Below the pieces are notes generated by a model, which was not told the origin of the DNA, did no database searches, and saw only the letters and a program-made list of their open reading frames with translations. The position numbers and the translations under genes are program-made. Positions 25,088 to 32,676 of a DNA stretch of 64,000 nt are shown here, piece by piece (the first letter of the stretch is position 1; each line of letters begins with the position of its first letter). The stretch is from the NCBI RefSeq assembly GCF_003096655.1, contig NZ_QEKQ01000008.1:1-64000 (forward strand), read 5' to 3'. The stretch is from Tamilnaduibacter salinus. Its GTDB lineage: Bacteria; Pseudomonadota; Gammaproteobacteria; Pseudomonadales; Oleiphilaceae.

Positions 25088-26704
25088 TTAAAACCGCCCA
25101 ACGCCAAAGCTGTTGGGCCGCAGTTCTCTGTCTTCGGCCTCGCGGCAGATCCCCAGTGCGAGAGCCAGCACCCGGCGCGTATCCCGGGGGTCGATGAGGC
25201 CGTCATCCCACAGTCGGGCGGTGCCGTAGAGGGCGGTGGAGCCTTCCTCGAGCTTCTGCGCGGTGGCCTGTTCGAGAAAATCGAGAGTTTTCTCGTCCGG
25301 CTCCTTGCCGGCCCGCCGCTGCTTGTCTTCCGAGACAATGCGCATCACTTTGCCGGCCTGGGCCGGCCCCATGACGGCAGTACGACTGTTGGGCCAGGCA
25401 AAGATGAATCGCGGGTCCAGCCCCCGGCCACACATGGCGTAGTTGCCCGCACCGTAGGAGCCGCCCACCACGACCGCAATGCGCGGGACACGGGCGTTGG
25501 CGACGGCCTGGATCAGCTTGGAACCGTGTTTGATGATGCCGTTCTGCTCGGAGTGGGTGCCGACCATGAAGCCGGTGGTGTTATGGAGAAACAGCAACGG
25601 TGTGCCGGCCTGGTCGCACAGCTGGATGAACTGTGCGGCCTTGGTAGCGCCGGCTGGTGTGATGGGGCCGTTGTTGCCGATGATGCCGACCGCGTGTCCC
25701 TCAATGGTGATCGTTCCGCAGACGGTCTGGTCGTCGTACTCGGATTTGAAATCCTGAAACCGGGAGCCGTCGGCGATGCGCGCCAGAATCTCCCGCACGT
25801 CGTAGGGTTTTTTCGGATCGGCCGGGACGACGCCAAGCAGCTCCTCCGGCGAATAGCGTGGCTCGTCCCATTCCGGTGCTTCCCGGGCCGGTCGGTTCTT
25901 ATTCCAGTTCAATGCTTCGACCACGCCACGTGCCAGCCGGACGCCATCGGCATCGTCCTCGGCCAGGTATTCAGCCGTGCCGGCGAGCTCCGCATGCATG
26001 GCAGCGCCGCCGAGCTCCTCATCCGTTGCCTCCTCACCTGTCGCCGCTTTCAGTAGCGGTGGACCGGCGAGAAACATTTTGGCCTGATCCCGGACAACAA
26101 TCACGTAGTCAGACAGACCGGGTTGATACGCGCCGCCGGCGGTTGCATTACCGTGGACGACGGTCACCTGAGGAATGCCAGCGGCGGACAGACGGGCCTG
26201 GTTCGCGAAACCACGCGCCCCCTGAACGAAGATGTCCGTGGCGTAGTTGAGGTTGGCGCCGCCGCTTTCCGACAGTGAGACGATGGGCAGGCCGTTCTCT
26301 TTTGCGACCTGCTGAAGCCGCAGGGTCTTGTCCAGACCCGCCGGCGTGATGGTGCCGCCCTTGATGGCGCTGTTGTTGGCGATCACCAGGCAGCGGGTAC
26401 CCGCCACGGTGCCGATACCGCCAATCAGACCGCCGCCGGCCTGGCTGCCGTCCTTATCATCGTGCATCTTGTAGCCCGCCAGGGAGCACAGCTCCAGAAA
26501 GGGTGTGCCGCGATCAAGCAACAGATTGATGCGTTCGCTCGGCAGCAGCTTGTTGCGCTTGGTGAACTTCTCCCGCGCCGACTCGGCCAGGGCGGCCACC
26601 TGCCGCTCCACATCCCGGAACGTCTCAATATGGGCGGACATGGCCTCGGCATTGGCGGCGAACTCGTCCGACTGCGGGTTGAGGGTGGATTCCAGTGGTT
26701 GCAT
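25088..26704 (-). CDS. atuC: Geranyl-CoA carboxylase, carboxyltransferase beta subunit
   Basis: A 538-residue acyl-CoA carboxyltransferase. The N-terminal half has GGGLIGGIGTVAGTRCLVIAN and SLSESGGANLNYATD; the C-terminal half has TTGFMVGTHSEQNGIIKHG and RIAVVVGGSYGAGNYAMCGR. It moves the carboxyl group from AtuF biotin to cis-geranyl-CoA. The frame extends to 26851, but MQPLESTLNPQ at 26704 is the likely start. The gap to atuB is 16 bp; the distance to atuD is lengthened by repeat copy D. A methylcrotonyl-CoA carboxylase (LiuB) assignment is the main alternative, which the neighbours argue against. Confidence 0.9.
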   Translation of the reverse strand: MQPLESTLNPQSDEFAANAEAMSAHIETFRDVERQVAALAESAREKFTKRNKLLPSERINLLLDRGTPFLELCSLAGYKMHDDKDGSQAGGGLIGGIGTVAGTRCLVIANNSAIKGGTITPAGLDKTLRLQQVAKENGLPIVSLSESGGANLNYATDIFVQGARGFANQARLSAAGIPQVTVVHGNATAGGAYQPGLSDYVIVVRDQAKMFLAGPPLLKAATGEEATDEELGGAAMHAELAGTAEYLAEDDADGVRLARGVVEALNWNKNRPAREAPEWDEPRYSPEELLGVVPADPKKPYDVREILARIADGSRFQDFKSEYDDQTVCGTITIEGHAVGIIGNNGPITPAGATKAAQFIQLCDQAGTPLLFLHNTTGFMVGTHSEQNGIIKHGSKLIQAVANARVPRIAVVVGGSYGAGNYAMCGRGLDPRFIFAWPNSRTAVMGPAQAGKVMRIVSEDKQRRAGKEPDEKTLDFLEQATAQKLEEGSTALYGTARLWDDGLIDPRDTRRVLALALGICREAEDRELRPNSFGVGRF

Positions 26705-26720
26705 AGCGCGTTCGCTCCGA

Positions 26721-27584
26721 TCAGTCCTGCAGCACTTTCGGGGTGGTTGCCCGGTGGAAGCCGTTGAACGGCTCGTTGTTCTTCGCTTTGGGCAGCGGCC
26801 AGACCGCGGTGCCCTGGGAGGCGCCACCATCGATGCGCAGGGTGTCCCCATTGATAAACGCGGAGCCCGGGCTGAGCAGGAAGCAGATCGCGGCGCTCAC
26901 CTCGGACTCGGTGCCAATGCGCTTGAAGGGCACGGCGTCCCGCAGGCCGCGAATCCACTGCTGCATCTGCTCCGGGTAGGTGTCCATGCCGGACGAGGCA
27001 ATCCAGCCCGGCGCCACGGCGTTGACCCGCACGCCCGAGCACCCCCATTCCACGGCGGCGGTCTGGGTGAAATTCACCATGCCGGCCCTTGCTGCGCCGG
27101 AGTGGCCCATGCCGGGCATGCCGCCCCACATGTCGGCGACGATGTTGACGATGGCGCCGCCGGTCTTCGACAGGTGCTGGTTGTATAGCTCGCGGGCCAT
27201 CAGGAATCCGCCCGTCAGGTTGGTGCGCACGACGGTTTCCCAGCCCTTCTGGTTGATGGAGGCGAGAGGGGACGGGTATTGGCCGCCGGCATTGTTGAGT
27301 AGCCCGGTGACATTGTCGTGCTCGCTCAGAATGGTCCGGATGGTGTCGGCCACGACGGCTTCATCGCGGATGTCGCAGGTGTAGGTATGAGCCTGTCCAC
27401 CGTCTTCAGCGATCTCGGCGCGAACGGCTTCCAGTTTGTCGGCCTTACGGCCCACCAGCGCCACCGTGGCGCCCAGCGAGGCCAGCTCGTGAGCGGTGCA
27501 GCGGCCGATGCCGGACCCGCCTCCCGTCACAATGAGGGTCTGTCCCGCAAAGAGGCCGGGGCGGAAAATCGATTGGTAACTCAT
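26721..27584 (-). CDS. atuB: Short-chain dehydrogenase/reductase of the atu cluster
   Basis: A 287-residue SDR with VTGGGSGIGRCTA near residue 20 and LNNAGGQYPSP near residue 97. Where most SDRs have Tyr-x-x-x-Lys, this one reads GHSGAARAGM, as in the peroxisomal trans-2-enoyl-CoA reductase (PECR) group, so it may act on a CoA thioester or have an altered proton relay. In Pseudomonas, AtuB is assigned to acyclic terpene oxidation without a proven reaction. It overlaps atuA by four bases. Confidence 0.87.
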   Translation of the reverse strand: MSYQSIFRPGLFAGQTLIVTGGGSGIGRCTAHELASLGATVALVGRKADKLEAVRAEIAEDGGQAHTYTCDIRDEAVVADTIRTILSEHDNVTGLLNNAGGQYPSPLASINQKGWETVVRTNLTGGFLMARELYNQHLSKTGGAIVNIVADMWGGMPGMGHSGAARAGMVNFTQTAAVEWGCSGVRVNAVAPGWIASSGMDTYPEQMQQWIRGLRDAVPFKRIGTESEVSAAICFLLSPGSAFINGDTLRIDGGASQGTAVWPLPKAKNNEPFNGFHRATTPKVLQD

Positions 27585-29392
27585 TCGGAATCCTCATCAA
27601 GCAGTTCGTCCGGGATTGAGACCGGCATGTCCAGAAGTTGCTGGGCGAAGGCCTTGCCCTGCGGATCGATGCGCAGGCTCGCGACACCGCCGCCGCCCAG
27701 GCTGTGCTCCACCAGGAAATTGAGGCCGTGAATACCGGGCAGGTCCCAGCGCCGGACCCGGCCCTTGTCCGGGTTCAGGGTGTGGCGCATCCAATCAGTC
27801 ACCGTGTCTTCGGTCAGGGACTGACGAATCCATGGGAGGTAATCCGGCCGACGGGCGACAACACCAATGTTGGCGTGATCGCCCTTGTCGCCGGAGCGGG
27901 CCCAGGCAAGCCTGATCAGGGGCACGGTCGTGTTGGCCGTCCCGGAGGGCTGAGCCTCGTCACTGGTCGGAGTCGACGGGGTCGCCCCCCGGGAGGCGTC
28001 GATTGCTGGTAGCGCCACCGTTCGGCTTTCCCCGGCCACATCAACGGTGACGGTTGTGTGGCTCTTGGGCACCAGACAGGAGAACAGCCGGATCTTGGGC
28101 CAGACGGTGGGCCGGCCACCGACGATACCGGTCAGTCCCGGCGCCATACCGGTGGCGGCCTGGGCAATTTCCCGGGAGAAAAGCACCAGTGCCTTCTTGT
28201 TCGCGTGGGCGGTGCTGATCTTGATGACCACTTCCCGGGTGTCGGAACGGCGTCCGTGCGCCCCGTACGTCGCTTCGGTGCCCAGAAGCTCCACGTGGGT
28301 GTCGGTGTAGGGGCCGTATCCCTTTTCCTCGAACAGTCGTCGGGTCCGGTCGAGGATGGCGTTTGCAACGGTTTCTGCCTTGCGGGCTGCGTTGATGCCG
28401 GCCATCAGGAACGTCACCGTGCACTTATGGCCGTCGGGCCAGGTCCCCGCGACCTTGTACTGATCGGTCGGTGCACGACCCGTGGCGCCTCTAACCGTCA
28501 CCTGGTCCGGGCCGGTCTCCTCAAGGGTGACCTGCGTGAAGTCGCAGATGACATCCGGCAACTGATAAGCCGCCGGGTCATCGATTTCGTAGACCAGCTG
28601 TTCGGCGACCGTGCCGAAGCTGACTCGGCCACCGGTTTCCGGCGGTTTGCTCAGAACAAATGGGCCAGTGGGTTGCACCTCGACGATTGGGAACCCCATG
28701 TCCGTGAACCCGTCGGCAACGCTTTCCCAGTCGGTGAAATTTCCCCCGGTGGCATGGGCGCCGCATTCGATCAGGTGACCAGCGAGGCTGCCTTGTGCAA
28801 GCCGATCCCAGTCGTCCCACGCCCAGCCGAACTCGTGAATCAGGGGGGCGAGCACGAGGGCGCTGTCGGCCACCCGACCGGTGATGACGATGTCGGCGCC
28901 GTCTTCGAGCGCGGCGACAATGCCGGGGGCGCCGAGATAGGCGTTGAGGCTGACCATCGTGGCGGGCAGCGGTTCGCCGGTGGTCATTTCCCGGATGTCG
29001 CGCTTGCTCAGCTCGGATTTGGCGGGCATGAGGTCGTCGCCCAGAACGAGGCCGATGCGCAGGTCCAGGCCCTGGTCGTCACACAGTTGCTGGAGGGCAT
29101 CCCGGCAGGTCTTCGGGTTCACGCCGCCGGCGTTGCTGATGACACGGATGCCCTGATCCCGAATCTGTGACAGCAGGGGGGCCATCACTGTTTCGACAAA
29201 ATCCCGGGCATAGCCCTGGCTGGGGTCCTTCAGTTTCTGGCCCGCCATGATCGACATGGTGATCTCCGCCAGGTAATCGGACACCAGATAGTCCAGATTC
29301 CCTTTCTCCACGAGTTGCCGTGCGGCGATTTCCGTGTCTCCCCAGAAGGCGGCAGAACAGCCGATGCGCGTGGTTCGGGTCGTGCTCGGCAT
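27581..29392 (-). CDS. atuA: Acyclic terpene utilisation protein AtuA
   Basis: A 603-residue DUF1446-family protein, the marker gene of citronellol/geraniol clusters. In Pseudomonas it is needed for growth on acyclic terpenes, but its reaction is not settled. Recognisable stretches are VISNAGGVNPKTCRDAL, VITGRVADSALVLAPL and SGDKGDHANIGVVARR near the C-terminus. It is the first gene of the leftward operon and starts 39 bp from the AtuR-type operator. GGAG lies about 10 bases before the start. Confidence 0.93.
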   Translation of the reverse strand: MPSTTRTTRIGCSAAFWGDTEIAARQLVEKGNLDYLVSDYLAEITMSIMAGQKLKDPSQGYARDFVETVMAPLLSQIRDQGIRVISNAGGVNPKTCRDALQQLCDDQGLDLRIGLVLGDDLMPAKSELSKRDIREMTTGEPLPATMVSLNAYLGAPGIVAALEDGADIVITGRVADSALVLAPLIHEFGWAWDDWDRLAQGSLAGHLIECGAHATGGNFTDWESVADGFTDMGFPIVEVQPTGPFVLSKPPETGGRVSFGTVAEQLVYEIDDPAAYQLPDVICDFTQVTLEETGPDQVTVRGATGRAPTDQYKVAGTWPDGHKCTVTFLMAGINAARKAETVANAILDRTRRLFEEKGYGPYTDTHVELLGTEATYGAHGRRSDTREVVIKISTAHANKKALVLFSREIAQAATGMAPGLTGIVGGRPTVWPKIRLFSCLVPKSHTTVTVDVAGESRTVALPAIDASRGATPSTPTSDEAQPSGTANTTVPLIRLAWARSGDKGDHANIGVVARRPDYLPWIRQSLTEDTVTDWMRHTLNPDKGRVRRWDLPGIHGLNFLVEHSLGGGGVASLRIDPQGKAFAQQLLDMPVSIPDELLDEDSE

Positions 29393-29430
29393 GGGGGTGC
29401 TCCTGATTCCGGTTAACGTAACGCTACAAT

Positions 29431-29448
29431 ACCAAGCAAGCGCTTGGT
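29431..29448. promoter_or_regulatory. AtuR-type operator between atuA and atuR
   Basis: A perfect dyad, ACCAAGC-AAGC-GCTTGGT, lies in the 122-bp gap between divergent atuA and atuR. It also contains the 10-bp palindrome CAAGCGCTTG. The size and half-site spacing fit a TetR-family dimer. It is 39 bp from the atuA start and 66 bp from the atuR start, so one bound repressor could control both directions. P. aeruginosa AtuR is reported to bind inverted repeats in the same gap. Confidence 0.8.
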
Positions 29449-29514
29449 TTGTGAATAGCCCGGTCTACGCTAGAATGGCGGTCAGTCTGAACGCTCCTGA
29501 ATGGAATCCGCGCC

Positions 29515-30123
29515 GTGCCCGATCACACCATCCAGCAATCACTGATTGCCGACCAGCGTATTTCCGATCCCCGTAGTGCCCGGGGGCGATTGCTGACCTC
29601 GGCCGCCCGACTGTTCCGCGAACAGGGGTATGAGCGCACGACCGTCCGTGATCTGGCTTCGGATGTCGGCATTCAGTCCGGCAGCCTGTTCCATCATTTC
29701 CGCAGCAAGGAGGACATCCTGAAAGCGGTGATGGAAGAAACCATCATTCTGAATACCGAAATCATGCGGGCGGCCCTGGCCCGCGCGGAAACGGTGCGTG
29801 ACAAGCTCCGGTCTCTGATCGCCTGTGAGCTGGAGTCCATCAACGGTCAGACCGGTGAGGCCATGGCGGTGCTGGTGTTCGAGTGGCGCAGTCTTTCCGA
29901 CGCCTCGAGAGCGGAGATCCTGAAACTGCGCGATGTGTACGAGGCGCTCTGGATGGAGGTGTTGTCCGCGCTTGAAGAGGAAGGGCGTCTGAAAGCCGAT
30001 CCGTTCGTCACCCGCCGCATGCTGACGGGGGCGCTGAGCTGGACCATCACCTGGTATCGCCCCGGCGGTAGCATGAGCCTCGAAGATCTCACCGGCGAGA
30101 TCATGGGAATGCTTGGGCTTTAG
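29515..30123 (+). CDS. atuR: TetR-family repressor of the atu cluster
   Basis: A 202-residue protein with an N-terminal TetR helix-turn-helix at about residues 25-70 (AARLFREQGYERTTVRDLAS, then GSLFHHFRSKEDIL) and a helical ligand-binding domain. It starts at GTG. The divergent position relative to atuA and the nearby dyad match AtuR of Pseudomonas, which represses atu genes until terpenoid-derived CoA esters accumulate. The inducer here is inferred. Confidence 0.92.
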   Translation: MPDHTIQQSLIADQRISDPRSARGRLLTSAARLFREQGYERTTVRDLASDVGIQSGSLFHHFRSKEDILKAVMEETIILNTEIMRAALARAETVRDKLRSLIACELESINGQTGEAMAVLVFEWRSLSDASRAEILKLRDVYEALWMEVLSALEEEGRLKADPFVTRRMLTGALSWTITWYRPGGSMSLEDLTGEIMGMLGL

Positions 30124-30507
30124 ACCCGTCCCTCCTTTCTTCGAGAATCGATTTTCCGATTCAGCGTTACGAAATGAAACTTTTGTACCGGTTCCTGCGT
30201 CCTTGCAGGTGGCGGTCGTCAAGCGGACGCTCGGTTGCGAACCGGGGTTTCAGGCCGCCATGCCGGGGCCGGGCAGGTTTTTCAGGCCTTTCAGCCCGGC
30301 CTGGCACCGCCTGAGTGCGGTGTGCGGATCGGCCCATTGGCCTCATCGGCCAAATTTCTGGTCGCAGCGGCCATTCACGAAATGCGAACCGGGTCGCATC
30401 CTTCAGTCCGCGTGAGGAGTAACAGATTGTATCCCTGTTCCTGAAGCGGGATCATCTGTGGCTTCACCCGGACACTGACAAGAACAAACAAGTCAAAAGG
30501 AATCAGA
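30124..30507. other. 384-bp intergenic region, no gene seen
   Basis: The stretch between atuR and the lipoprotein gene has no convincing frame on either strand. It is GC-rich in the middle, with several short GGCC-containing inverted matches around 30240-30360. The last 100 bases are AT-richer and end in AAGGAATCAGA before the lipoprotein start, so the promoter and leader of the TRAP operon are presumably here. No clear -35/-10 pair was identified. Confidence 0.5.
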
Positions 30508-31566
30508 ATGTACGCTTCCATCATCCCGACAACCTTCGCGGGTTTCGTTCGTCGAGTTCTGTCTCCGATCCTCGCCCTGGCCGTCCTCAGCGGTTGCGGC
30601 GTCAACCCGATCTACCACACCACAGGGGTCGTGATTACCGGCTATGCTGAGTCCGAAGCGACGCCGTATGTCCTCCAGATGTCTGACGCGAAAATGGCCT
30701 GCAGCATGGGCTCTGCGCTGGACCCCCTGGTCTCTTCCTTCGGTCGCGTCACCGACTTCCCCAATGAAACCGGCTCGCTGATGCAGTTGCTGTCCGCCAA
30801 CTGTGCGGAAGCCAAGGCCTGGGAAGCGGACCTGGCTTACCTGAGAGCCGACTATCAGGGCAATGTTGCCAAAGCCAAGGATGCCCGGACCCAGGCCAAG
30901 CGCTGGCACAAGGTGACCGCCGAGCGCCGCTTGGAAACGTTCCGTCGAGCCATGAAGGCGTATGAGTATGACGTGACGGCGGATAGCCCGGAGTGCCCGT
31001 TCCTTTACAACGATCAGGACGAGCTTACCTTCCTTCTGGGTCTGCTGACCGGCATGCAGGCGATCGTCAACGACACCAACTCCGGCGGTACGGCGGGTGT
31101 GCCCAAGAACATTGCGCCGCAAGCAGAGCGGGCCGCGCAGTGTCTGGACAATGAGAAGTGGGGCGGCATCCCGAATGCCATTCGAGCCAATGTCTGGCTG
31201 CTGCTCCCGGACACTCAACCGACGATGGCGCCCGAGCCGTTCAAGCTCCTGAAGGCCAGCTCTCAGCTGGGCATTGAGAAAGGCTTCCGCGCGTCGATGG
31301 CGCTTGAAGCGGTCGCGGCCCAGAGTGCCGGCCGGGATGAGGTCCTGGCCGACGTGATCAAGCGCTACGCCGATTCGGAGAAGGGCTTCACGGTTCGCGC
31401 AGAGTACGCCCTGGTGGATCAGGTCGCCCATAGCGTCATCCAGTACATGTCGGACAGGCACTGGACGCAGGAATACGGCCACCGGACGCCGAGCGCCTAC
31501 TTTGGCCGAATGAGCAAGAAGTCCTCGTCGGACGCCGAGGCGATGGATCTCGATGGGCTGCTCTGA
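30508..31566 (+). CDS. TRAP-associated TatT-like lipoprotein
   Basis: A 352-residue protein with a lipoprotein signal (hydrophobic helix then LSGC, Cys at about residue 31). The helical body has DELTFLLGLLTGMQAI, PKNIAPQAERAAQCLDNEKW, GGIPNAIRANVWLLLP, the pattern I associate with TRAP-transporter T components (TatT), helical-repeat lipoproteins that bind a solute-receptor partner in TPAT systems. It is the first gene of a rightward three-gene unit with a periplasmic binding protein and a TRAP permease, which supports the call. An AAGGA site precedes the start. The transported solute is unknown. Confidence 0.7.
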   Translation: MYASIIPTTFAGFVRRVLSPILALAVLSGCGVNPIYHTTGVVITGYAESEATPYVLQMSDAKMACSMGSALDPLVSSFGRVTDFPNETGSLMQLLSANCAEAKAWEADLAYLRADYQGNVAKAKDARTQAKRWHKVTAERRLETFRRAMKAYEYDVTADSPECPFLYNDQDELTFLLGLLTGMQAIVNDTNSGGTAGVPKNIAPQAERAAQCLDNEKWGGIPNAIRANVWLLLPDTQPTMAPEPFKLLKASSQLGIEKGFRASMALEAVAAQSAGRDEVLADVIKRYADSEKGFTVRAEYALVDQVAHSVIQYMSDRHWTQEYGHRTPSAYFGRMSKKSSSDAEAMDLDGLL

Positions 31567-31628
31567 CAGCCCATCAGCCTGACTTTCAGACTCACAAGCA
31601 CAAAAAACCGAAACGGGAGGTTTAACCC

Positions 31629-32651
31629 ATGCTCCGTAAGACTGCTGCTGCACTGACCCTGGCCATGGTGGCGCCGCTGGCGCAGGCTCAGGACGATGCC
31701 AAGGATGTCAGCATGTGCGTGTTCGATGTCATCGGCGCCAACGGTGACATTTACAACATGATGAAAGACTACGCCCTGAACATGAAGGAACACGGCATCG
31801 ATTACGAGCTCAAGCCGTATACTGACGAGGGTGTGGCGCTCGGGGATTTCCAGTCCGGCCAATGTGATGTGCTGGCGGCGACCGATCTGCGCACCCGGCG
31901 CTTTAACCGGTTTACCGGCACCATCAGTGCGGTCGGGGCGCTCCCGTCCTACGACAACCTTGAGACTCTGTTGAAGACGCTGTCCCAGCCCAAGGCGGCG
32001 CCGTTGATGAAGAGCGGTCAGTATGAGGTGGTCGGGATTGCACCGGCCGGCGCAGGTTATCTGTTTGTGAATGATCGCGAGATTGATACGGCCGGGGAGC
32101 TGGCAGGCAAGCGGATCGCGACACTCGAGTATCAGAAAGACGCGATCCACATGGTGAACTACGTGAAGGCGACCGTTGTGCCGTCTGATATCACCAACTT
32201 TGCCGGCAAGTTCAACAACGGTTCTGTCGACTCTGCCTACTCGCCCGCCTATGCCTACGAGGCTCTGGAGCTCTACAAAGGCATTGGCGAAGAAGGCGGC
32301 ATTGTGGACTACCCGCTGGCCCAGCTGACTTACCAGTTGATTGCTCGTGACGACGTCATGAACGACGAGACGGCCCAGGCCTCTCGGGACGTCACCTGGG
32401 GCCTCTATGGACAGGCCATGAATTTGGTTGAGAAGTCAGAGCAGAGCATCCCGGAAAAACAGTGGATCAACATCCCGGAGAAGGACATCCAGGGTTACCA
32501 GGAAATGTTCCGCGAGAACCGCCTCGAGCTGCGTGATGGCAAAGGCGGCGCGCCTGAGGTGTACAACGCGAAGATGCTGTCACTGATGGCCAAGATTCGC
32601 TGTGCCTCCAACCCGGGTGCGGCTGAATGCACCGCCGGGAACCGTGAATAA
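31629..32651 (+). CDS. Periplasmic solute-binding protein of the TRAP system (DUF6091/AdeT-like)
   Basis: A 340-residue secreted protein with a clear signal peptide ending AQAQDD (cleavage near residue 21). The body is a two-lobe binding-protein type with FDVIGANGDIYNMMKDYAL at the start, the GQCDVLAATDLRTRRFNRFTG segment and a C-terminal helix. This family is often listed as putative solute-binding or AdeT-like. GGGAGG lies 9 bases before the start. The genes on both sides make it the substrate receptor for the fused TRAP permease. Confidence 0.83.
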   Translation: MLRKTAAALTLAMVAPLAQAQDDAKDVSMCVFDVIGANGDIYNMMKDYALNMKEHGIDYELKPYTDEGVALGDFQSGQCDVLAATDLRTRRFNRFTGTISAVGALPSYDNLETLLKTLSQPKAAPLMKSGQYEVVGIAPAGAGYLFVNDREIDTAGELAGKRIATLEYQKDAIHMVNYVKATVVPSDITNFAGKFNNGSVDSAYSPAYAYEALELYKGIGEEGGIVDYPLAQLTYQLIARDDVMNDETAQASRDVTWGLYGQAMNLVEKSEQSIPEKQWINIPEKDIQGYQEMFRENRLELRDGKGGAPEVYNAKMLSLMAKIRCASNPGAAECTAGNRE

Positions 32652-32676
32652 ACGCAGTAAAGGCTGATCAACCATC

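Noticed and set aside
26721-27584. Loss of the catalytic Tyr in AtuB as a sign of an inactive enzyme
   Set aside because: The HSGAARAG form is the normal one in the PECR-like SDR group, so it more likely marks a subfamily than decay.
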